DNA of 64,000 nucleotides from Agaribacterium haliotis (GTDB taxonomy: Bacteria > Pseudomonadota > Gammaproteobacteria > Pseudomonadales > Cellvibrionaceae). The position numbers and the translations under genes are program-made. The notes below the pieces were generated by a model. It was not told where the DNA came from, did no database searches, and worked only from the letters and a program-made list of their open reading frames with translations. How positions within the stretch are numbered: the first letter of the stretch is position 1; each line of letters opens with the position of its first letter. Shown here one piece after another: positions 44,550 through 53,043 of this stretch. The stretch spans positions 1 through 64,000 of the forward strand of contig NZ_NKQJ01000009.1 of NCBI RefSeq assembly GCF_002312815.1, in the 5' to 3' direction.

Positions 44550-44984
44550 CTAGCGGTATTTCATATAAGTCAGCCCCGGTGCCAGCACCAGGCGCCAGGC
44601 CAGGGCAACATCGTCACTGTACTCTGGGTCAAAGACTTTAACGGTGGCTATCAGGGTATCCATCCACAGGTCGTAGAGGTGGTCGGGAATATTCACCCCG
44701 TGGCGGCCGTGCTTGGCGACCATGCGCTGCATATAGTCGTCGGCATCGCCGGAGGCGTAAAACACAAGCAAATGGTAAAAACTCTTTTCCAGCATTTGGC
44801 GCTGCTTGGCCATATCGGTATTGCGGAACTTCTGCGCAACTTCGGGCGAACTCGGCAAAAACTTGTCGTAAAAGGTGTCGAAGAAATCCTTGTCAAACAC
44901 CCTGTTCCTGCGCACGCGCTCGTAGCTCTGGTCAAACAGAGTTTCATAAGCCGGTGCTCGTCCCATCGCATGCATAGGGCTCAT
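44550..44984 (-). CDS. Globin-like haem protein
   Basis: 144 residues in one globin domain (helices A to H without a reductase domain). The proximal histidine is probably in MVAKHGRHGV. A CD-region motif FYDKFLPSSPEVAQKFRNTDM matches the bacterial single-domain globin class. It likely binds O2 or NO; role unknown. It ends in sequence CCTGTTAACGCTAG, partly similar to the foldback end. Confidence 0.8.
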   Translation of the reverse strand: MSPMHAMGRAPAYETLFDQSYERVRRNRVFDKDFFDTFYDKFLPSSPEVAQKFRNTDMAKQRQMLEKSFYHLLVFYASGDADDYMQRMVAKHGRHGVNIPDHLYDLWMDTLIATVKVFDPEYSDDVALAWRLVLAPGLTYMKYR

Positions 44985-45073
44985 ATCAGCGCTTTCCTTA
45001 TATTTAAGACTTAGTCTGCCGCATTATTGTTATAGCCCAAGGTGGCCACTGGCAGGCTGCGCGCGATCAATAC

Positions 45074-45082
45074 TAGGGCCTG
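45074..45082. repeat. Foldback-family end motif TAGGGCCTG
   Basis: An exact nine-base copy continuing TTA, just downstream of the lrgB stop at 45096. Confidence 0.5.
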
Positions 45083-45095
45083 TTATGAGCGATGT

Positions 45096-45803
45096 CTAAA
45101 GACTTAATAAAAACGGCACCCAGTGCGGGGCAAATAAGGCTGTTAAAAGAGCACAGAGTATCAGTGAGGCCGAAGCCCAAGCAGCGCTTTGCATCGAACG
45201 AGCGGTAAGTGTCGCCGCACCGAGGGCGTGGCTGCCGGCGCCAATGGCGATGCCAACAGCGCGCTCATCGCTGACGCCGCTGCGCTTCAGAGCCCACTGG
45301 CCGAGGCCAACACCGGTAAAGCCGGCAATCATCACGCAGATGGCCGCGAGTGAAGCGAGCCCACCCATCGCTGCGCTGGTTTCCATCGCCACGGCGGTGG
45401 TGACATTTAAAGTAACCAAGCTAAGCAACACAGTGTTATCGATACCCGCCAGACGCGCGAGCAGGGTGAGACTGGTCAGCGATAGAAACACCGCAATAAA
45501 CGACGAAGCGAGCAGGGCGCGCCAGTGCCTAAAAAAAAGCCTGCGCTGTTTGTAAAGCGGATAACCGAGCGCTACCACAACCGGCTCAACCAGGGCGCCA
45601 AGTACCTGGCCGCCGAGCCAATAACTTTCGTAGCTGATGCCTGTTAACAGTAAAAACAGAATCACGCTGGCAATGCTCATTAACAGCGGGTTGAGCCACG
45701 CCCAGGCTGTTGCGCGCTGCAGTTTGCGCCACAGTAAAAAGCAGCCCAGCGTCAGGCCGAGCATCAGCACAGCCACAAGCAGCTCGCGCAAGGGCTCAGT
45801 CAT
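45096..45803 (-). CDS. LrgB/CidB family membrane protein
   Basis: About 235 residues with six or more membrane segments. Family phrases: EPVVVALGYPLYKQR and GIAIGAGSHALGAATL. It partners the holin-like LrgA. In other bacteria the pair controls murein hydrolase activity or exports small carboxylates such as glycolate. The ATG at 45803 overlaps the end of lrgA by 8 bases (ATGACTGA), so the two are translationally coupled. Confidence 0.9.
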   Translation of the reverse strand: MTEPLRELLVAVLMLGLTLGCFLLWRKLQRATAWAWLNPLLMSIASVILFLLLTGISYESYWLGGQVLGALVEPVVVALGYPLYKQRRLFFRHWRALLASSFIAVFLSLTSLTLLARLAGIDNTVLLSLVTLNVTTAVAMETSAAMGGLASLAAICVMIAGFTGVGLGQWALKRSGVSDERAVGIAIGAGSHALGAATLTARSMQSAAWASASLILCALLTALFAPHWVPFLLSL

Positions 45804-46179
45804 CTTCAGCCCCATCGGGCAATACATCGCGAATAAGTAAGCGCTGACTTATCATACCGAGTACAACAATCAGCAACAGTGTAGAGCTGGCGCCGATCAA
45901 CAGGATTTTCCAACCTAAGCGGCTGACAATATCGCCGTATTGCACAAGGCCAACACAAATAGGCAAAAATACCAGCGGCATATAAACCATCGCCACATCA
46001 ATGGCGCTGCCGAGTTTTTTGCTTGGCACCACAGGCAAAGCGAGATAAGCGGAAAAAATCAGCATGCCCCACAGTGAAGCGGGTAACAGGCCCAATACCG
46101 ATGCAAGCAGGTGCCCGCAGGCCAAACTCAGGGCGATGCCAAAGGCGGCGTAAATAAACGCACGGAGTTTTTTAAACAC
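45796..46179 (-). CDS. LrgA/CidA family holin-like protein
   Basis: 127 residues with four membrane segments. Family phrases: LLPASLWGMLIFSAYLAL and PLVFLPICVGLVQY. First gene of the lrgAB pair. Confidence 0.9.
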   Translation of the reverse strand: MFKKLRAFIYAAFGIALSLACGHLLASVLGLLPASLWGMLIFSAYLALPVVPSKKLGSAIDVAMVYMPLVFLPICVGLVQYGDIVSRLGWKILLIGASSTLLLIVVLGMISQRLLIRDVLPDGAEDD

Positions 46180-46202
46180 GGCTCGCCCCCGCCACCATCG
46201 GG

Positions 46203-46685
46203 CTACTGCTCTTTATCGAGTTCGAGCCACCAGTTTAGCGGCGTTGTGCCGTCAGCCGGGTCGTAGACATTGCCGTAAAACCAGGCGCTGTGAGTTTTTT
46301 CGCCGATATGGCGGTTGAGTATGGCTTCGATCTCTTTAAAACCACAGCTGACATGAATGCTGAAAATCATCATGCGCTCGTTGCTAAAATCGAGCTCGCC
46401 GCCGAGCTTTTCGAGCGCTCCGACAAGGTTGTCTTTCATCTCGTCAATTTTTGTTCGCGCAAAGATGCGAATGGCGAGGTTGCCGCTGTGTTTGAGCAGC
46501 TCAAAGCTGTTGTCTTTATTATCAAAAGCAATTTCGTCGCCGGAGGCCAGGCCCTGAATAAACGCGGGGCTCTGCACAACAATAAAGCTGTTGTTATCAG
46601 TTGCTTTCACACGTATCTGTTCAACCACATCTTCGCCGTCGGGGCGCTTGCCGGCAAAAAGGCTAATTACCTGTAAATCACTCAT
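46203..46685 (-). CDS. DUF4265-like protein
   Basis: 160 residues, no signal peptide or membrane segment. The layout fits DUF4265: an early IRVKATDNNSFIVVQSPAF, a GDEIAFDN, then a domain ending in WFYGNVYDPADG. The family assignment is tentative and function is unknown. It lies 23 bases upstream of lrgA on the same strand, so may share its transcript. Confidence 0.6.
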   Translation of the reverse strand: MSDLQVISLFAGKRPDGEDVVEQIRVKATDNNSFIVVQSPAFIQGLASGDEIAFDNKDNSFELLKHSGNLAIRIFARTKIDEMKDNLVGALEKLGGELDFSNERMMIFSIHVSCGFKEIEAILNRHIGEKTHSAWFYGNVYDPADGTTPLNWWLELDKEQ

Positions 46686-46690
46686 TTTTG

Positions 46691-46699
46691 TAGGGCCTG
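46691..46699. repeat. Foldback-family end motif TAGGGCCTG
   Basis: An exact nine-base copy (continuing TAAACGCTC) starting 6 bases upstream of the DUF4265-like start codon. Confidence 0.5.
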
Positions 46700-46788
46700 T
46701 AAACGCTCAATTGTTACAATCGGCGCGATTCTACGACAAAGCCGTCGTCTACGATATTAAAAGCCTTGGAATTTAACGGAGAATACAG

Positions 46789-48057
46789 GTGTTTCGTCTA
46801 ATTACTATTACCAGCCTTTTGTTGGCCCTCCAGGCCTGCGCGGTCAACCCCGTCACCGGCAAAAGCGAGCTCAGCCTGGTCAGCGCTCAACAGGAAGTCT
46901 CCATCGGCGAGCAGCACTACCTTGCCTCTCAGCAGCAGCAAGGTGGTGTTTACACGGTTGACCCAGAGCTCAACCTCTACGTTCAGGGTGTCGGTAAAAA
47001 ACTTGCCGCCGTCAGTGACCGCAAAGAACTGCCCTATGAATTTGTTGTGCTGAACAGCGATGTGCCCAACGCCTGGGCCCTGCCCGGCGGCAAAATCGCC
47101 ATTAACCGCGGCCTGCTGATTCAGCTCGACGACGAAGCCCAGCTCGCCGCCGTGATGGGCCACGAGATCGTGCACGCCGCCGCTCGCCACGGCGCCCAGA
47201 AAATGACACAACAGCAAGTGCTCGGCGCTGGCGCCGCCGCTGTTGGCATAGCCGCGGCTTCATCAGATAGCGATTACGCCGGCTTAATTGCAGCGGGCGC
47301 AATGGGCGGGGCCCAGCTTTATCAGGCCCACTACGGCCGCAGCCAGGAACTTGAGAGCGACAAATACGGCATGAAATACATGGCCAAGGCCGGCTACGAG
47401 CCGCAGGCCGCCGTTGAGCTGCAACAGACCTTTGTCAAACTCAGCCAGGGCCAAAAGAGCGATATGTTCAGCTCACTGTTGGCCAGCCACCCGCCGTCCG
47501 AGGAGCGTGTTGCCAAAAATAAACAGATGGCCAAAACCCTGCCAAAGGGCCAGCGCTACCGCGATCGTTACCAGCGGGCCACTGCGCAGATACGCAAAGA
47601 CCAGCCGGCCTACGACAAAAACATACAGGCACAAAAAGCGGCCGCCAATAAGGAGTGGGCCAAAGCTGAACAGCTCGTTGCTGCGGCGATAAAAATGCAA
47701 AACAAAGAGGCGATGTTTTTTAATACCCAGGGCCAAATTTATATGGCTCAGAAAAAAAACAGCAAAGCCGAACAGAGCTTTAAGCAGGCAACACGTTTAA
47801 ACCCGGATTATTTTGCCAACAATCTCGGCCTAGGCATGGCCTTAGTCGAACAGGGCAAAGATGCGCCGGCCAAAGCCGCGTTTGAACAGAGTGTGAAAAA
47901 ACTGCCAACCCAGCTCGCCTACTGGGAACTCGGCAATATAGAAAAGCGCGCAAACAACAAAAGCGCCGCCACTAAGTATTATCAGCAGGTGGCTCAGGCC
48001 GGCGGCGAACTCGGGCAAAAGGCTCAAGCTGAATTACAAAAGCTCGGCGCCAATTAA
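46789..48057 (+). CDS. M48 family metalloprotease lipoprotein with TPR C-terminus
   Basis: 422 residues. A lipoprotein signal with lipobox LQAC at about Cys17. The zinc site is HEIVHAAARH (about 125-134) and the third ligand Glu lies in ELESDKYGMKYMAKAGY. The C-terminal half (about 290-420) holds tetratricopeptide repeats (for example AMFFNTQGQIYMAQKKNSKA). It resembles BepA/LoiP-type periplasmic proteases that act in outer-membrane protein quality control. Confidence 0.9.
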   Translation: MFRLITITSLLLALQACAVNPVTGKSELSLVSAQQEVSIGEQHYLASQQQQGGVYTVDPELNLYVQGVGKKLAAVSDRKELPYEFVVLNSDVPNAWALPGGKIAINRGLLIQLDDEAQLAAVMGHEIVHAAARHGAQKMTQQQVLGAGAAAVGIAAASSDSDYAGLIAAGAMGGAQLYQAHYGRSQELESDKYGMKYMAKAGYEPQAAVELQQTFVKLSQGQKSDMFSSLLASHPPSEERVAKNKQMAKTLPKGQRYRDRYQRATAQIRKDQPAYDKNIQAQKAAANKEWAKAEQLVAAAIKMQNKEAMFFNTQGQIYMAQKKNSKAEQSFKQATRLNPDYFANNLGLGMALVEQGKDAPAKAAFEQSVKKLPTQLAYWELGNIEKRANNKSAATKYYQQVAQAGGELGQKAQAELQKLGAN

Positions 48058-48067
48058 GGGCCATTAC

Positions 48068-48283
48068 AAAAACGCCGCTAACAAAGCGCAACACAGTTCA
48101 CCTAATGATGGAACGAGATGGTAGGAGCGAAGCTGAAGTGGGTTTGATTGGGTCTCTGCCGCAAGGATGCGGCGGCGAAGCCCCCATGGATGGGTTTACG
48201 GCGTGCCAAGAAAGCCCGCATCAGCTTCGTTCCGGCAAGCTTGCACTTAAGTGAACAACATTGCGCTAACAAAGCGGCGTTTT
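48068..48283. repeat. Long imperfect inverted-repeat element, about 215 bp
   Basis: The outer arms AAAACGCCGCT...GCGCAA...GTTCAC (from 48068) pair with the right end (to 48283). Inner arms of 28 bases (48124-48151 and 48206-48233) pair with six mismatches (core CGAAGCTGA). The centre holds GCCGCAAGGATGCGGC and CCCATGGATGGG. It may be a separate MITE/REP-like family and may also end transcription of the M48 gene. Confidence 0.7.
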
Positions 48284-48340
48284 ATTCACTAGAGGGCAAA
48301 GCAGAATCAACAGCTATGGGCCCTTCTTTAAAACAGCAAA

Positions 48341-48574
48341 TCAGCAGGCGTAATTGCCTTTTGCTCGCCTGGCTTCACACTCTTTGCGTATGTTCTCACA
48401 AGCGGTAACGCGCCCGGGCGATGTCGGGTTCTGGCGTATGCACTCGGCTCGTTTTTGCGAAAGCTCTTGATTGCTCATCTTTTGCATTTTGCCTTCACAA
48501 GCACTCAAACTAAGTAGCATTGCCGCCACCAGTGTAAATAAAGCACTTGCAGCAAATCTCTTAAGCTTGCTCAT
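48341..48574 (-). CDS. Small lipoprotein of unknown function
   Basis: 77 residues. Lipoprotein signal with lipobox LSAC (Cys26), then a short helical, Cys-containing mature part (EGKMQKMSNQELSQKRAEC...). Four cysteines in the mature domain besides the lipid cysteine suggest disulfides. Similar to entericidin-size or small EexN-like lipoproteins, but no family fixed. Convergent with the M48 gene across the inverted-repeat element. Confidence 0.75.
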   Translation of the reverse strand: MSKLKRFAASALFTLVAAMLLSLSACEGKMQKMSNQELSQKRAECIRQNPTSPGRVTACENIRKECEARRAKGNYAC

Positions 48575-48760
48575 ATTTGCCCCCTAAGTACCGAATTATT
48601 CGGATCGTTGTTGCAACGAGTTGGTTTGAAAATAATTTAGCGCAGATGTTGTTAAACCGCGCAGGCTTATAACAGTTTAGACTAGGGCCGCCGCTCTGCA
48701 ATGCATGACTCTCGCTGCTTTTCGACAGTGCTGTGCAGCGCTCGCCTGGCTGCAGAACAT

Positions 48761-48793
48761 AAAAAACCCCTCGCGGCACAGAGCCGGGAGGGG
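48761..48793 (-). terminator. Terminator of the porin gene
   Basis: Stem CCCCTCGCGGC / GCCGGGAGGGG with one mismatch; the minus strand continues with TTTTTT. Confidence 0.88.
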
Positions 48794-48822
48794 CCAATAA
48801 AGGGGGAAGCGTTAGCTCAGAA

Positions 48823-49755
48823 TTAGAACTTCAACTCAGTACCGAGGCCGAAGTAAGACGCGTCACCTTCGATGCCATCGTCGGCACCAGTGAAGTCGTT
48901 GCTGGTGTAATAAGCAAAGGTCTTCAGCTTTTTGCTGAACTTGTAGTCAACACCGAGGCTGTAAGTCGTGGTGTCATCGTAGTCTTTGACCACATCAGCG
49001 GCACCGCCCTGAGCTTTCAGTGCCCAGTTGTTAATTTTGTACTGGGCAGAAAGCATCCAGCTGTTGTTTGAATCACCGCCGTCAACTTCCATCATTTCGT
49101 ACAGAGCGCCGAGTTGGAATGCAGCAAAGTTCCACTGTGCAACCAAGCGGGCAACGTCAGTTTCTTCGCTCTCAACACCGGTATCGTAGGCTGCTGCCAG
49201 ATAAACACCGGAGAATTCAGCCGTTACCGAGCCGCTGAAACCGTTGTCGACGTCTTCTTCTTCACTGGCAATGACCGCGGCGTTCAGGCCAACAACATCG
49301 CCGAGCTTAGGTGAGCTGTACTGCACGATATTAGAAGGGCGGTTGTCGTTGCGGGTGATCATGTGCTTGATATCACCTTCAAGGTCGTTGAACAGATCAA
49401 TTTTTTTCTGGGCAACTTTCAGCGGAGTATCAAACTTACCGGCTTTAGCCAAACCAAAACCGCCTTGCAGGCCAACAAAAATGTTGCGCTGGCTGAAGGT
49501 TTCACCGTTGCTGTTTTGACCATCGTCGACAGCAACTTCAAATTCCATCTGATACACGCCTTTGAGATTAGTATCTTCAATAGCGTGATCGCCTTTGACA
49601 CCCAAGCGAGAAGCGTTGCTCTTGAGCTCAACAACACTGCTGTCATTTTCGTCTGCATTTTGCAGACTTACATTTGCTTTACCGTAAAGCTTTGGCTCAG
49701 CGTAGGCACCAGCGGCCGCCATCATGGCAACAGGGATAAATGCCAGCTTTTTCAT
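48823..49755 (-). CDS. Outer-membrane porin, probably phosphate-starvation induced
   Basis: About 310 residues. Signal peptide (AYA-EP), then a Gram-negative porin barrel: start LYGKANVSLQ, middle FVGLQGGFGLAKAGKFDTPL (the L3-type segment), end SYFGLGTELKF with terminal Phe. ATG 49755 is preferred over an earlier start at 49782, with AGGAG about 8 bases upstream. Two Pho-box sites lie in its promoter, and the phoU/pst operon is next door, so it is probably a phosphoporin-type pore (inference). Confidence 0.9.
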   Translation of the reverse strand: MKKLAFIPVAMMAAAGAYAEPKLYGKANVSLQNADENDSSVVELKSNASRLGVKGDHAIEDTNLKGVYQMEFEVAVDDGQNSNGETFSQRNIFVGLQGGFGLAKAGKFDTPLKVAQKKIDLFNDLEGDIKHMITRNDNRPSNIVQYSSPKLGDVVGLNAAVIASEEEDVDNGFSGSVTAEFSGVYLAAAYDTGVESEETDVARLVAQWNFAAFQLGALYEMMEVDGGDSNNSWMLSAQYKINNWALKAQGGAADVVKDYDDTTTYSLGVDYKFSKKLKTFAYYTSNDFTGADDGIEGDASYFGLGTELKF

Positions 49756-49804
49756 AGTCACACTCCTCAGTGCTCGATCCAATTGAGATTGGTATTACTG
49801 TTTA

Positions 49805-49822
49805 ATGAACGTTAAATGACAA
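49805..49822 (-). promoter_or_regulatory. Pho box, proximal, before the porin
   Basis: On the minus strand TTGTCAT-TTAA-CGTTCAT, close to the PhoB consensus CTGTCAT-N4-CTGTCAT. A TAATAC -10-like hexamer (49792-49797) follows after 7 bases. Confidence 0.65.
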
Positions 49823-49832
49823 ATTTTGGGCA

Positions 49833-49866
49833 AATATATTTAGCTTATATTACAGAACTGTTACAA
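49833..49866 (-). promoter_or_regulatory. Pho box, distal, with -10 hexamer, before the porin
   Basis: On the minus strand TTGTAAC-AGTT-CTGTAAT (49849-49866) matches the PhoB consensus well. Exactly 10 bases later comes TATATT (49833-49838), the usual Pho-promoter geometry. Confidence 0.75.
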
Positions 49867-49945
49867 AGCTGATATTTCTAAGAAATCCAGACTAATTAAG
49901 CAAAAACAGCCAGTTAAGCTTTGGCCGCGAAGGTTAAAATTTTTA

Positions 49946-49954
49946 CAGGCCCTA
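49946..49954. repeat. Foldback-family end motif (CAGGCCCTA)
   Basis: An exact nine-base copy, in the gap of 315 bases between porin and phoU. The rest of that gap holds the two Pho boxes and the phoU terminator; nothing else supported. Confidence 0.45.
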
Positions 49955-50017
49955 GGCTATCGCAGATAAAAAGAGCCTTAACCTGGATCAAGCTGAAGCA
50001 CAAAAACACTGAAAACA

Positions 50018-50044
50018 AAAAAGGCGCCACAAGTGGCGCCTTTT
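50018..50044 (-). terminator. Terminator of the pst-phoU operon
   Basis: Stem AAAAGGCGCCAC with its near-complement GTGGCGCCTTTT, short loop; minus strand continues TTTTTTGTTTTC. Confidence 0.92.
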
Positions 50045-50070
50045 GATTGATCAGCAAGTACAAACAAGCA

Positions 50071-50793
50071 TCAGCGCTTAGACTCCAGCGCTCTTTCTAT
50101 ATCGCCAATCGAGATGTGCCTGACATCGGTGCCGTGCACAAGGTAAATCACCTGTTCGGCAATGTTGCGGGCGTGATCACCGATGCGCTCGAGCGCGCGC
50201 AGCGCCCACATAATGTTCATCACCCGGCTAATTGCGCGCGGATCTTCCATCATATAAGTGATCATTTCGCGCACCGCACTTTTGTATTCGGTATCGATAA
50301 TCTTGTCTTCGCGCACCACGTCCATGGCCGACTCAACATCGTAGCGGGCAAAAGCATCGAGCACGGTGTTTAAGACGCGGATAACATTGGCGGCGAGGTG
50401 GCGCAGCTCAACATAACCGCGGCCACCATCACTGCCTTCCGCATTTAAGGCAATTGCCATTTTGGCAATTTTATTGGCCTCGTCGCCAACCCGCTCGAGG
50501 TCGCGGGTTGCTTTGGTAACCATCATCACCAGGCGCAAGTCGGAAGCGGCGGGCTGGCGGCGCGCCAGGATGGTAATGCTCTCTTGGTCGAGCGCCATCT
50601 CGCGCTGATCGACTTCTTTTTCAGTTTCGATCACTTTCTCAGCCAGCGCACCATCGGCGGTTTCTATAGCTTTTACCGCGTCTTTGAGCTGGTCTTCAAC
50701 CAAACCACCCATTTCGAGCAGCTTGGTACGCAGGTGCTCGAGATCCTCATTAAACTGAGCGGAAATATGTTGATCTAAATGTAGCGTGTCCAT
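50071..50793 (-). CDS. phoU: Phosphate signalling complex protein PhoU
   Basis: 240 residues, all helical, two PhoU repeats with metal-binding motifs of the E-x-x-x-D type (DLERVGDEANKIAKMA and ALERIGDHARNIAEQV). It links the PstSCAB transporter to the PhoR sensor and dampens Pho signalling when phosphate is plentiful. Last gene of the pst operon. Confidence 0.96.
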   Translation of the reverse strand: MDTLHLDQHISAQFNEDLEHLRTKLLEMGGLVEDQLKDAVKAIETADGALAEKVIETEKEVDQREMALDQESITILARRQPAASDLRLVMMVTKATRDLERVGDEANKIAKMAIALNAEGSDGGRGYVELRHLAANVIRVLNTVLDAFARYDVESAMDVVREDKIIDTEYKSAVREMITYMMEDPRAISRVMNIMWALRALERIGDHARNIAEQVIYLVHGTDVRHISIGDIERALESKR

Positions 50794-50862
50794 AGTTACT
50801 CCAGTAGCTGCGTTGGCGCTTGGGCGCTGCTGTTCTTGTTATATTACTAACTATACAAGTTC

Positions 50863-51723
50863 TTAACCAAAACGACCCGTAATATAAGCTTCAGTCAGCT
50901 TGTGATCCGGGTTGGTAAAGACCTGTTCTGTTTCGTTCACTTCAATCAGTTTACCCATGTGGAAATACGCGGTGCGGTTACTGACCCGCGCCGCCTGCTG
51001 CATGCTGTGGGTAACAATGGCAATAGTGAAGTTTTCACTGAGCTCGGCAATCAGCTCTTCGATCTTTGCAGTTGCAATTGGGTCCAGCGCCGAGCACGGC
51101 TCATCCATCAGAATCACTTCGGGGCTGACCGCAATGGTGCGCGCGATACACAGGCGCTGCTGCTGACCGCCGGAAAGGCCGGTGCCAGGTGCGTGCAGCC
51201 TGTCTTTAACTTCGTTCCACAAACCGGCTTTTTGCAGCGAGGTTTCAACGATCTCGTCGAGCTCAGAGCGGCGCGAAGCCAAACCGTGGATACGCGGGCC
51301 GTAGGCAACGTTGTCGTAAATGCTTTTCGGAAACGGGTTGGGTTTCTGGAACACCATGCCGACCTCTGCGCGCAGCGGCACAACGTCGATCTTAGTATCG
51401 AGAATTTCTTTTTCTTCAAGCTTGATAGAACCGGTGACACGACAGATATCGATGGTGTCATTCATGCGGTTTAAACAGCGCAGAAACGTCGATTTACCGC
51501 AGCCCGACGGGCCAATCATCGCAATCACTTCGTTTTTGCCAATATCGAGGCTGACATCAAATACGGCCTGTTTATCGGCGTAAAAAACATCTACGTTGCG
51601 CACGGTAATCTTGGCGTTGTCGTGAAACGGAGCGCCTACGGTCTGGTGCTCGCCCGCATCCGGGCCACTTTCAAGATTAATCTCGGAAGGCTGTTTGGCT
51701 TCTTTTAATGCAGCTTCAGTCAT
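50863..51723 (-). CDS. pstB: Phosphate ABC transporter ATP-binding protein PstB
   Basis: 286 residues with a hydrophilic N-terminal extension of about 35. Walker [10 protein letters not shown], signature [16 protein letters not shown], Walker [14 protein letters not shown] and the switch His in [12 protein letters not shown]. It drives phosphate uptake through PstC and PstA. Confidence 0.97.
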   Translation of the reverse strand: MTEAALKEAKQPSEINLESGPDAGEHQTVGAPFHDNAKITVRNVDVFYADKQAVFDVSLDIGKNEVIAMIGPSGCGKSTFLRCLNRMNDTIDICRVTGSIKLEEKEILDTKIDVVPLRAEVGMVFQKPNPFPKSIYDNVAYGPRIHGLASRRSELDEIVETSLQKAGLWNEVKDRLHAPGTGLSGGQQQRLCIARTIAVSPEVILMDEPCSALDPIATAKIEELIAELSENFTIAIVTHSMQQAARVSNRTAYFHMGKLIEVNETEQVFTNPDHKLTEAYITGRFG

Positions 51724-51744
51724 AACTAGTACTCAGAGTAAAAC

Positions 51745-53043
51745 TTACCAACGGCGCTCAAGGCGCTTGCGCAGCCAGATGGCCAGCGCGTTCATCGTGA
51801 TCAAGAACGCAAGCAGCACCATAATCGCCGCCGACGTGCGCTCAGTAAAGGCGCGCTCGGGACTATCTGCCCACAAGAAAATTTGCACCGGCAACACCGT
51901 CGCCGGATCGGTGACACCACCGGGGATGTCGACAATAAAAGCAACCATGCCAATCATCAGAAGTGGCGCGGTTTCACCGAGCGCCTGAGCCATACCGATA
52001 ATGGCGCCAGTGAGCATACCCGGCATCGCCAGCGGCAACACGTGATGCAAAATCATCTGCATCTTAGACGCGCCCATGCCGAGCGCCGCTTCGCGAATAG
52101 ACGGCGGCACCGCTTTAATCGCCGCGCGGCTCGAAATAATAATGGTCGGCAAGGTCATTAAAGTCAGTACCAAACCACCAACCAGGGGAATAGAGCGCGG
52201 CATATTAAAGAAGTTCAGGAAGATCGCGAGGCCGAGCAAACCAAAAATCACCGACGGCACGGCCGCGAGGTTGTTGATATTGACCTCGATAAAGTCGGTC
52301 AGCTTGGTTTTTTTGGCGTATTCCTCAAGGTAGATCGCAGCGGCGACACCGATGGGGAAGCTCAGCAGCAGGGTCACCAGCAGCGTCAGCAGCGAGCCAA
52401 CCAATGCGCCGAGTATGCCGGCGAGCTCCGGCTCAGCCGAATCGCCACTGGTAAAGAAGCGGGTATTAAAGCTGCTTTTCATCTGCTCGTTATCGAGCAA
52501 AGACTGCACCCAAGCCTGCTGTTTTTCATTCATGCGGCCGACAAAAGGCTCGCCCGCTTTGAGAGTTTTGTAATAGGTGTCGTAGTCGTCGTCGGCCAGC
52601 AGCCACAGCGTTTCAGTGCTGCCGAGTTTCTCCGGGTGGGCTTTGAGATAGTCGCGCAAATCAAAGCTCGCGCCGATACTGATCATGCCGTAGAGCAAGC
52701 GTTTGTCGCGGCGGCTCTTAACATCGGGAAAGCGCGCTTTCAGAGCGTTTTTAATCACGCCGTCAAAGTTGGCGATGGCAAGTTGCTGCGCATCGCTGGC
52801 GTCGTCGATTTCCAGCGTATCTTTGTCAAACGTGACTTCGAGCTGAATATCGGTCTGCTGAAAAGCGCCAATGCCATTGCCGATAATATTGCTAAACAAT
52901 ACCACCAGCGCCAGCAGGCCAAAGCAGATTGAAGCCAGGCCAAACGCTTTAAAACGGGCTTCAGCGCGATAGCGTTTTTTCAGGCTCAGTTCGACTTTTT
53001 GCGCGGTCGTCAGCGCTTGGTTTTGTGAATCAGGGTTAGTCAT
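51745..53043 (-). CDS. pstA: Phosphate ABC transporter permease PstA
   Basis: About 432 residues, longer than the E. coli protein (about 296). A large periplasmic region (about 65-200) lies between the first and second membrane segments. The EAA loop is IREAALGMGASKMQMILHHV. The ATG at 53043 overlaps the end of pstC by 8 bases (ATGACTAA); a GTG at 53052 is an alternative. Confidence 0.94.
   Translation of the reverse strand: MTNPDSQNQALTTAQKVELSLKKRYRAEARFKAFGLASICFGLLALVVLFSNIIGNGIGAFQQTDIQLEVTFDKDTLEIDDASDAQQLAIANFDGVIKNALKARFPDVKSRRDKRLLYGMISIGASFDLRDYLKAHPEKLGSTETLWLLADDDYDTYYKTLKAGEPFVGRMNEKQQAWVQSLLDNEQMKSSFNTRFFTSGDSAEPELAGILGALVGSLLTLLVTLLLSFPIGVAAAIYLEEYAKKTKLTDFIEVNINNLAAVPSVIFGLLGLAIFLNFFNMPRSIPLVGGLVLTLMTLPTIIISSRAAIKAVPPSIREAALGMGASKMQMILHHVLPLAMPGMLTGAIIGMAQALGETAPLLMIGMVAFIVDIPGGVTDPATVLPVQIFLWADSPERAFTERTSAAIMVLLAFLITMNALAIWLRKRLERRW

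Noticed and set aside
44537-44552. Further foldback-element end at the globin stop (CCTGTTAACGCTAG)
   Set aside because: Only the inner part of the end motif matches and the diagnostic TAGGG is missing, so it may be chance.
48148-48408. Plus-strand ORF of 86 codons between M48 protease and small lipoprotein
   Set aside because: It lies across the inverted-repeat element and reads through its palindromes. Composition and position suit chance coding, and it has no ribosome site.
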